Below are positions 1 through 7,421 of a DNA stretch of 64,000 bases, in pieces. Origin of the DNA: JAJCYK01 sp965224285 (GTDB taxonomy: Bacteria > Bacteroidota > Bacteroidia > Cytophagales > Cyclobacteriaceae); contig OZ245043.1 of NCBI GenBank assembly GCA_965224285.1, positions 558,001 through 622,000 on the forward strand, in the 5' to 3' direction. A program made the position numbers and the translations under genes. The notes beneath the pieces are model-generated. The model saw only the letters and a list, made by a program, of their open reading frames with translations. It was not told the origin of the DNA and did not search any database. Positions within the stretch are counted from its first letter, which is position 1. The number at the start of each line of letters is the position of its first letter.

Positions 1-90
1 TCAGATCAAAAAACGCTGAAGTCCATATACTATTCTCCCGCAAATTTGAAAGGAATTCTGGATCAGTACCAGGACGCTGAGGTGGGTTAA
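1..90 (+). CDS. C-terminal end of an unidentified protein (partial)
   Basis: Frame 1 is open from the first base to a TAA at 88-90 and encodes 29 residues containing SIYYSPANLKGILDQYQ. The composition is protein-like, and the stop is followed by a 53 bp gap before the next same-strand gene. This is probably the tail of a gene whose body lies outside the window. The piece is too short to assign a family, and a chance open frame of this length cannot be excluded. Confidence 0.4.
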   Translation, partial: SDQKTLKSIYYSPANLKGILDQYQDAEVG

Positions 91-143
91 TAGGTTGTGA
101 AACGTCTTGTACTTTGAGTTGTCTTTGATCTCCTTTTGGTGGA

Positions 144-1064
144 ATGGAAGGGATATCCACTCAGATTTACCTGATATCATGGTTGTCGGTTTCAACCGTA
201 ATTCAGGCCTGTGATCCTGTGATTAAGCAGTCGGAGGAAACCTTTCTAAAGGAAGTGGTGCCGGGCACCAGACCTGTAGTTTTCAAGAAAGATCTGGTAC
301 CTAGTGACAAGCTGATTCACAGAGGCATATTCAATCCGGATCTCAATGAATATTATTTCACTTTGTCTGATTCAAACTTTAGGAATTTTGACATTTTTTT
401 CATATCCGAACTTGACGGAGATTGGTCCAAGCCTGAAAAGGCCTTTTTTAATAGCAAATATGATGACCATGGTATGAGTTTTTCTCCCAATGGTGAGGAG
501 ATTTACTTTAGCTCCACCAGGCCGGTAAATCAGAGTGATATTGCTGACACTTGGCATATTTGGAGATGCAAAAATATCAATGGAAAATGGACCTCTCCGT
601 CCTATGTCGATATTCCAAATTTAAGACATAAGCTAGTTTCTCATCCCTCCATTACTAAGTCCGGTACACTATATTTTCATTCCAGTAATTTGGATTACAG
701 CGGAATGGATATCTATTATTCCCATCAAACGGGGAATAAATTCTCACCGGCTGGAAAGCTACAGTTGCCCATGGATTCGTCGGTTTTGAGATGTACCCCT
801 TTTGTATCTGACTCTGGTGATTACCTGGTCTATGCCATTATTTCCACCCACCTTGATTTTATGATAACGTATAAAAATCAGGACGGCATATGGCAGCAAG
901 GAGTGCCATTTTCAGATAAAATTAATGCCAATGGTCAGGGCAATCCCTACATTACTCCTGATAATAGATTTTTGTTCTTCACCGCTGGGGAAATTGGTGA
1001 AGAGTGGTTCGTAAAATGGGTTAACATTGAATCTACTTTGAATTCCGTATTATCTAAAAACTGA
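144..1064 (+). CDS. PD40-type beta-propeller lipoprotein
   Basis: A 306-residue protein with a hydrophobic N-terminus ending in a lipobox-like VIQAC (Cys23), so probably a lipoprotein anchored in the envelope. The body contains repeated WD40-like PD40 blades, for example the segments around SFSPNGEEIYFSSTRP, SGTLYFHSSN and ITPDNRFLFFTAG. Each follows the pattern of a hydrophobic strand, a Pro/Asp/Gly turn and a second strand. PD40 propellers of this type are common in Bacteroidota, where they bind ligands or scaffold envelope complexes; the substrate here is unknown. The ATG at 144 is the only Met before the signal segment. It is convergent with the helicase gene that follows. Confidence 0.75.
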   Translation: MEGISTQIYLISWLSVSTVIQACDPVIKQSEETFLKEVVPGTRPVVFKKDLVPSDKLIHRGIFNPDLNEYYFTLSDSNFRNFDIFFISELDGDWSKPEKAFFNSKYDDHGMSFSPNGEEIYFSSTRPVNQSDIADTWHIWRCKNINGKWTSPSYVDIPNLRHKLVSHPSITKSGTLYFHSSNLDYSGMDIYYSHQTGNKFSPAGKLQLPMDSSVLRCTPFVSDSGDYLVYAIISTHLDFMITYKNQDGIWQQGVPFSDKINANGQGNPYITPDNRFLFFTAGEIGEEWFVKWVNIESTLNSVLSKN

Positions 1065-1090
1065 TACCCGCCAGCCATCCTGATTTAAAT

Positions 1091-4000
1091 CTATCTTCCC
1101 AAATAGGAGCGTAACCTGGGAGCCACTTCCCGTCGGGTCAGCGCCTGATGCCATTTCCAATGATCTGACTTTTCAGGCGTTTGGATAAAATTGACCTCTT
1201 TTCCATTTTTTACTCCCACAGGCTCCCCATCCAGATACAATATACGATTGTTGATCAAGGCCGGTACCCTGCCTCCTGGAGTAATGATGCCGGTTAAGTT
1301 CAGGGGGTCGGTGGCGCTGACGGTAACTAAATTGCCATCCTTGACTTTTTTAACCGTTGCTCTGAGTAAGGTTACCGCTTCCTTTAATGCAAACTGTTCT
1401 CCCCATACTCCGCCCACAAAACGACCTCCCCGTATTTCACCCCGGGCTTCTAATATTCTGAAAGTTCTCACCAGGTCTCTCCAGGGGGGTAATGCTTTCT
1501 CCCGGTCTACTAATTTTCGAAAGACCACTCCATAACGACGTAAGAGTAACCAAGCGGTTTCCTGCAGAGTTTCAAGGGGAATTTTTTGCTCACCCGTGGC
1601 CAAAGGTATGATGGACCAACGTCCGGCTTCTTCTAAGTTAAAAGTAGGTTTTCGTCTTCGTTTGGAATGAGAAATGCGGAATTTTCCAGGAACCAGTAAA
1701 GCCCTTAACCCGGTGAAGCTGTCGGAAGTTATTAAACCGTGGGCTACCAATTCGGACAAGCCCTCTTCTACATTCACCTTTAACATCCCTAAATCACCTA
1801 CAATTTGCTGATAAAAGGTGGCACCGTGCTTTATCAAGTACTCCCATATTTCTCTGGCCGGGTGATCCATTTCTGGCGGATTTTCAGTTTTACGGAACTG
1901 GTGCCATAGTGTCATCCTGGAGCGGGAGATAAAAGTAATGGGCGTGGTTTTAACGGGGGCCTTGGACTGACCTGTAGGGTTAAATCGGCCCCATAGGTAA
2001 TTGCCGGAAAGACATTGCACATCTATCCACAGATAATCATAATCACAAATTCTGGAAGGAAATATATCACGCTCCCAACAGGCTGCAGGCAGCTCAAACC
2101 CCTCCAATTGCTCCAGGACGGCCTCGACGGCCTGCGGACCTTCCAGCCGCTTGTTTTCAGTTATATGCTGCCAATCAAATAAAAAGCGCATAAAATCTCC
2201 TGCTGAAACCGGAGCAATTTCCTGACGTAGCTTCTTTAAAGTATAGCGATGGATTCTGGCGAGCAGGCGCCTCTCGCACCACTCTTTATCAGGTGCATCG
2301 CTAAAATGGCCTCGAAAAATAAAACCTTCCTGCTCTAATGTGGATAACGGGATCTTTAATCCGGATTCCGGTAAGCTTAGCGAATCGGCTAGTTGCGAGG
2401 TAGTTACTGCTCCGATGGTTTCCATCCTTCCACGAATAAGTTCCAGCAAGGCTTTTTCCGGATCAGGTATGGGCATAAATTTATCAGGAATCTTGATCCC
2501 AACCGGGAATTCTTTCGGGAATAGGCTTTTAAAACAATTTAATTTCTCCACTGCCACCCAGTAATTCTTCCCTTTGACTGGGAGCTTAGACGCACGACCG
2601 GAATCCATTAGTTGCTGGAATAATGGGTTCCACTGCGCTCTTTCCTCCGAAATTTCACTTTCAGTCACAAAACCGGCTAGCACCAAACCATCGTGCAATT
2701 CATCCGGGGTTTCAGCTTCGATCCAGGCTTGCTTTTTAACCAGATCTATGGCTGCAGGGTCCAATTTACCTAGCTCCTTGGCTTCCGCTGGATCTATCCA
2801 ACGCCGCTGATTAATGGCTAACGTTCGTCTCTCTTCAAATGGAGTGTCATCAATAAAGGTATAGGGCTTGCTACTGATGATCTCATGCGCCATTGGACTG
2901 GCTTCTCTTAGATCTACCCCATGAAGCCCCAGGTCACCATTTCTGATCTTCTCAATTAATTCCTTCAAACGGTCAAAGTCCATGGCTTCATATAGACAAT
3001 CTTGCAGGGTCTGTCTTACCAGCGGGTGGTCAGGTACTTCACGTTCTCCTGAAATATTCTCTAAACAAGCCAGTTGATCGGGAAATATTAAGGCAACCAA
3101 GTCTTCAGATTGCATTCTTTGAATTTGAGGAGGTACTCTTTTCCCAGACCTCCTCCTAAGCACAGCCAAAGCTATACTGGCATTCCATCTCCAGCGAATT
3201 TCAAACATTGGGGCATCTAGCAAAGCCTGCACCAATACCTGCCGCAGAGTTTTAGGATTCAGATATTTGTAGACGTCCATCAATTCAAAGCTGTGGGTGG
3301 CTCCCAGAGAAAGAATGATAGCATCTTCATTGGCAGCCGCCTGCAATTCAAAGTTAAATCGACGGCAGAATTTTTTTCTCAACGCCAAACCCCATGCCTG
3401 ATTGATGCGGCTGCCAAAAGGCGCATGCACTACTAAGTGTTGATCACCTGCTTCATCAAAAAAACGTTCCAGAACGATGTCCTGATGTGATGGGATCACC
3501 CCCAATGCTGCCTGGCCGGCTGCCAGGTAATCTATTATTTGTACCGCCGCCTCCTCCGGAATTTGAATTTCATCTGTCAGCCATTGCAACGCTTTCTTAT
3601 TCCAATCCTCGTGGTTCTCCCAGGTTTCTGTTGGAGGAAATTTACTGCAGAGGTCCATTCTGAAAGCTGATACAGCCTGAGATAATTCCCAACTCCTTCC
3701 AGGTGCCTCTCCCAGCCAAAAGGGAATATTCGGGGGTTGTCCCTGGGCGTCCTCCACTCTCATTTTACCTGTTTCTAATCGCAATACCCGGTAAGAATTA
3801 TTTCCCAATTGGAAGACGTTTCCAGGTAGGCTTTCCAAGGCAAAATCCTCGTTCAAAGTACCGACAAAAGTACCCGATGGCTCCATAATAACATCCACGT
3901 CAAAGTTATCTGGAATCGCCCCTCCGGACATTAAAGCGGTTAAGCGGGCATTTCTCCTGGGGGTGATCTTACCATTGACCACATCGTAGAAAATATAGGC

Positions 4001-5380
4001 CCCTCGGCGGCCCTGTCGCAAGGCAAACCCTTGAGCCAGCATATCCACAATCTCCTCCAACTCTTCCAGAGATATATTGCGGTAGGGATAGGCAGATCGC
4101 ACCAACTGCCAAAGTTCTTCTAACTGGTAATCCTTGTTGGCCACTTCTGCCACAATTTGCTGAGCCAGTACATCCAATGGATTCTCGGGTATCTCCAGAG
4201 TATCCAGTGCTCCTAATTGTATGGCCCTCATCAGGGCAGCGCTTTCTACCAATTCATCGCGGGATAATGGGAATAAACGTCCTTTTGGAGTCCCGTAAAC
4301 AGTATGCCCGGATCTTCCCACCCTTTGTAGAAAATTAGAAATGGAATTAGGTGAACCAATTTGACATACCAGATCCACTGAGCCAATATCAATACCTAAT
4401 TCCATAGAAGCGGTGGCCACCAATGCTCTTAATTGCCCGCTTTTTAATTTTAGTTCAGCCTCCAACCGCTGCTCTTTGGACATACTTCCGTGGTGGGCCG
4501 TAACCAATTCAGTACCCAGTTCTTTGGACAAGTGATGAGCCATACGTTCTGCCAATCTTCGGGTGTTGACGAAGATCAGGGTAGTTTGGTGGGAAAGTAT
4601 GAAACTTTGCAATTGGTGGTAAATTTCCGTCCATACTTCATTGCTCATCACTGCTTCCAAGGGGGAATTAGTCACCGTAATGGCAATATCCATTTCCCGC
4701 CTATGTCCGGCATTAATGATCCTACAGGCCTTTTTTCCACATAAAAACTCAGCTACCAGCGCTATTGGTTTTTGAGTAGCTGAGAGGCCAATTCGAGTCA
4801 GCGATTTCTCAGTCAAGGCTTCCAGCCGTGCCATGGATAAGGCCAGGTGAGAGCCTCTTTTACTTTCCAATATCGCATGGATCTCATCGATGATCACTGT
4901 ACTAACCGTTGACAACATCCTACGCCCGTTTCCACTGGTTAGCAGTAGGTAAAGGCTTTCGGGAGTGGTCACCAGGATATGTGGTGGTTTGCGATACATT
5001 GCGGAGCGCTGTGAGGTGGTGGTATCACCGGTTCTCAAGGCAACCCGGATCCCAGCCTCTTCCAGTCCACCAGTAACCAATTGTTCATTTATACCTTTTA
5101 ACGGCTCCTGTAAATTGCGATGAATATCATTGCTCAGCGCTTTCAGGGGTGAAACGTACAGTACAGAGGTTTCTTCCTTCAAATCACCTCGCCCCGCATC
5201 CCATACCAGGCTATCGATGATGGCCAGAAACGCTGCCAGTGTTTTACCCGAACCGGTAGGAGCTGATATCAACACATGCTGCTTACTCCTTATTAATGGC
5301 CAAGCTTCCTTTTGAATTGAGGTTGGCGTTCCTAATTTCTTGCTGAACCAGGATTTTACGGCATGATGGAATTTAGGCAT
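1091..5380 (-). CDS. lhr: Lhr-like ATP-dependent DEAD/DEAH helicase
   Basis: A 1429-residue superfamily 2 helicase. Visible motifs are Walker A PTGSGKT (41-47), motif II DEIH (165-168), motif III LSAT (199-202) and motif VI QRVGRSGH (352-359). After the two RecA-like domains comes the long winged-helix and DEAD/H-associated region of the Large helicase-related family. The length is close to the roughly 1500 residues of full-length Lhr proteins, so it is not the short Lhr-core form. Lhr translocates 3'-5' on single-stranded DNA, unwinds RNA:DNA hybrids and is linked to DNA repair. No MPE nuclease or ligase gene accompanies it here, although such partners are common elsewhere. It is a single-gene unit transcribed divergently from the HELGH lipoprotein. 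Confidence 0.9.
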   Translation of the reverse strand: MPKFHHAVKSWFSKKLGTPTSIQKEAWPLIRSKQHVLISAPTGSGKTLAAFLAIIDSLVWDAGRGDLKEETSVLYVSPLKALSNDIHRNLQEPLKGINEQLVTGGLEEAGIRVALRTGDTTTSQRSAMYRKPPHILVTTPESLYLLLTSGNGRRMLSTVSTVIIDEIHAILESKRGSHLALSMARLEALTEKSLTRIGLSATQKPIALVAEFLCGKKACRIINAGHRREMDIAITVTNSPLEAVMSNEVWTEIYHQLQSFILSHQTTLIFVNTRRLAERMAHHLSKELGTELVTAHHGSMSKEQRLEAELKLKSGQLRALVATASMELGIDIGSVDLVCQIGSPNSISNFLQRVGRSGHTVYGTPKGRLFPLSRDELVESAALMRAIQLGALDTLEIPENPLDVLAQQIVAEVANKDYQLEELWQLVRSAYPYRNISLEELEEIVDMLAQGFALRQGRRGAYIFYDVVNGKITPRRNARLTALMSGGAIPDNFDVDVIMEPSGTFVGTLNEDFALESLPGNVFQLGNNSYRVLRLETGKMRVEDAQGQPPNIPFWLGEAPGRSWELSQAVSAFRMDLCSKFPPTETWENHEDWNKKALQWLTDEIQIPEEAAVQIIDYLAAGQAALGVIPSHQDIVLERFFDEAGDQHLVVHAPFGSRINQAWGLALRKKFCRRFNFELQAAANEDAIILSLGATHSFELMDVYKYLNPKTLRQVLVQALLDAPMFEIRWRWNASIALAVLRRRSGKRVPPQIQRMQSEDLVALIFPDQLACLENISGEREVPDHPLVRQTLQDCLYEAMDFDRLKELIEKIRNGDLGLHGVDLREASPMAHEIISSKPYTFIDDTPFEERRTLAINQRRWIDPAEAKELGKLDPAAIDLVKKQAWIEAETPDELHDGLVLAGFVTESEISEERAQWNPLFQQLMDSGRASKLPVKGKNYWVAVEKLNCFKSLFPKEFPVGIKIPDKFMPIPDPEKALLELIRGRMETIGAVTTSQLADSLSLPESGLKIPLSTLEQEGFIFRGHFSDAPDKEWCERRLLARIHRYTLKKLRQEIAPVSAGDFMRFLFDWQHITENKRLEGPQAVEAVLEQLEGFELPAACWERDIFPSRICDYDYLWIDVQCLSGNYLWGRFNPTGQSKAPVKTTPITFISRSRMTLWHQFRKTENPPEMDHPAREIWEYLIKHGATFYQQIVGDLGMLKVNVEEGLSELVAHGLITSDSFTGLRALLVPGKFRISHSKRRRKPTFNLEEAGRWSIIPLATGEQKIPLETLQETAWLLLRRYGVVFRKLVDREKALPPWRDLVRTFRILEARGEIRGGRFVGGVWGEQFALKEAVTLLRATVKKVKDGNLVTVSATDPLNLTGIITPGGRVPALINNRILYLDGEPVGVKNGKEVNFIQTPEKSDHWKWHQALTRREVAPRLRSYLGR

Positions 5381-5503
5381 AGGAGAATAGATGAAGTTCC
5401 TTAAAAGGCGTCAATTAAAAAAGTCAAATTGGCGATTTTAAATACCATTTCTTGGGACTGGGCCGCAGAATTTGCAGCGTTTGCCTTATCTTGTAAAATA
5501 ATT

Positions 5504-6955
5504 ATGAAGAGGGAAGTATATTTAATGGTATGTACGCTGCTTGTCACCTTATTTTCGTGTGAAACGGATGATAATATTCTTCCACCCGCCAGAAATATAC
5601 CTCCTAAAATTCAACCTATTCTCGATCAATTCCTGCTAGAGGCCGAAAGAAGGGGAGTGCCATTGGATATAAGCAAGCTGAGTTTTGAATTTCAGGACAA
5701 GATAGAATTGGGCCCCAATCAGGGTTTGGCCGTTGCCAGTTGTTCCAAAACAGAATTAGAGCACCTGGTCAAAATTGACACTACTAATACCTTCTGGATA
5801 CTGGGTGGTGTACTGGGTCAGGAAGAAGTGGTATTTCATGAATTAGGTCATTGTTTACTGGACCGGCGTCATAAAGACCTCATGCTAAATCAGGATGATT
5901 TTGTCAGCATAATGCGGACCCAGGGAAATTTAAGTTATAGCAGTTTTAACCAAAAGGAAATACCGGAAAGGGCATTTCGCAGGGACTATTATTTGGATGA
6001 ACTTTTCGATGAAACTACGCCCCAACCTTGCTGGGCTTCCAATGATGAACCGTCGGTACCGTCGAATGAAGTAGTCAGCGCTGGATTCCTAAACGACGGA
6101 GGCCTTTACTCCATGGTCCTGGATGAAAAGGATGGTTTATGGTTGTACAATCAAGAACGGGTTTGGAAAGAAGTAGCAGGTGGCTTTGTAGAGAAATTTA
6201 TGGACATGAGGGTAAACTACATGTACCGGGATCAGGGAACCTTATGGGTTGCCGGTATCAAAGATAATCGCGGAGTAGTGGGAACTTACCATATGGAGCA
6301 GTTCATACCTGTTTATCAAGATGACCAGCCATTCGGATCTTTGACAAATCTGACACAGTTCATCATTGAAGGTCAAAACATGTGGTATAGCACTTCGGAG
6401 GGTCAATTATTGGTACAACAAGCACAAAATCTGATTGAAATTCCCAACCTGAATCAAAGCCAGGTGTTTCAGATCAAGCCCGGTCCAGAAAACACGATAC
6501 TCGTGGTAAAAGGATTGGACTTTTTAGTCTTTCGGGCTCCTGATCAACCACCTGAGGTATTTGGGCCAGCCAACCATACTTTGCCTTCCGGCTTTATATG
6601 GGATCTGGAGATTGATCATGATGAGACTATTTGGATGGCTATGACCAATTCCTCGCTGGTACAATTTAGATTAGGCGTTGGATATACCATATTAGATAAC
6701 CACCAGGCCAACATCCCCGCCACCAGGCTGACCTGCATTTCCCAAGATTCCCAAGGGATCATATGGATAGGAACATCCAACGGGATTAGGCGGTGGGAAC
6801 AGGAATATTTTTCAGGGTATTGCCAGTATAATAATGGTCAATCGCGGATATCGGTTATACAGCTGGAAGTGGATAGTAAAGGCAATACCTGGACCTTAGG
6901 AAGAGATGCCGAGAACCAGCAGATCAAATTGTTTTTCAGGAGCTTTGGCAGCTAG
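5504..6955 (+). CDS. Lipoprotein with HELGH metallopeptidase-like motif and C-terminal propeller
   Basis: I chose the ATG at 5504 over an in-frame TTG at 5429 because it places a normal lipoprotein signal (VTLFSC, Cys near residue 18) at the N-terminus; the protein is 483 residues. Residues about 112-116 read HELGH within VVFHELGHCLLDRRH, matching the zinc-binding HExxH helix of metallopeptidases. The C-terminal two thirds carries propeller-like blades, including WIGTSNGIRRW, typical of two-component-regulator (Reg_prop) sensors. Zinc binding is inferred from the motif alone, and no family is recognised for the N-terminal domain. The 3' end overlaps the convergent zinc-ribbon gene by 20 bp. 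Confidence 0.75.
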   Translation: MKREVYLMVCTLLVTLFSCETDDNILPPARNIPPKIQPILDQFLLEAERRGVPLDISKLSFEFQDKIELGPNQGLAVASCSKTELEHLVKIDTTNTFWILGGVLGQEEVVFHELGHCLLDRRHKDLMLNQDDFVSIMRTQGNLSYSSFNQKEIPERAFRRDYYLDELFDETTPQPCWASNDEPSVPSNEVVSAGFLNDGGLYSMVLDEKDGLWLYNQERVWKEVAGGFVEKFMDMRVNYMYRDQGTLWVAGIKDNRGVVGTYHMEQFIPVYQDDQPFGSLTNLTQFIIEGQNMWYSTSEGQLLVQQAQNLIEIPNLNQSQVFQIKPGPENTILVVKGLDFLVFRAPDQPPEVFGPANHTLPSGFIWDLEIDHDETIWMAMTNSSLVQFRLGVGYTILDNHQANIPATRLTCISQDSQGIIWIGTSNGIRRWEQEYFSGYCQYNNGQSRISVIQLEVDSKGNTWTLGRDAENQQIKLFFRSFGS

Positions 6956-7325
6956 AAGTACGGGTAATATTATGGCAATAGGTGCGCTTGATGGCATTGG
7001 AGGGCTTAAATTTAGGCCAATACTTCTTACCACAAAATTGACAGTGAGGAATAAATCCCATACCGCCTTGTTTGAAATTTAGCCGCCAATCAAGGTGATT
7101 TTCACTTCCGCAGCGCCCGCAGGTATAAGAATGACCTTTATCTTGCAAAAAGTCTCCCTCATCTATTGGGGTAATTTCTTCCGGTTTAGCGCTTTCCTGG
7201 AGTTCAACCGGCTTGGTAAAGGTTTGCAATTCATCTGACGCATTGGGTTCTGGCTGATTTTGACCCTGAATATGAAGTGATAAACTCAATATCAGAGTAA
7301 TCGGAATCAATTGTAAAAATCGCAT
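6936..7325 (-). CDS. Small secreted protein with a four-cysteine zinc-ribbon-like domain
   Basis: A 129-residue protein with a signal peptide (residues about 1-21, ending IQGQ) and an acidic, proline-rich linker. A C-terminal segment holds two paired cysteine motifs, CGRCG and CQFCG, separated by about 23 residues. The CxxC-x(n)-CxxC arrangement suggests a structural zinc or iron site, although a metal ribbon in an exported protein is unusual. No family is recognised. The last 20 bp overlap the end of the convergent HELGH lipoprotein gene. Confidence 0.6.
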   Translation of the reverse strand: MRFLQLIPITLILSLSLHIQGQNQPEPNASDELQTFTKPVELQESAKPEEITPIDEGDFLQDKGHSYTCGRCGSENHLDWRLNFKQGGMGFIPHCQFCGKKYWPKFKPSNAIKRTYCHNITRTSSCQSS

Positions 7326-7421
7326 AATATAAAATTACGAGTAGTGTAATTCACTCGAAACACGACTTTTCTTCAATTCTTGGGTTTGTAAGATTTTGGG
7401 GTTAATAGCACAGATACGAAG

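Noticed and set aside
5429..5503. A TTG start that would lengthen the HELGH lipoprotein by 25 residues
   Set aside because: It would hide the lipoprotein signal inside the protein; the ATG at 5504 gives a normal signal and lipobox.
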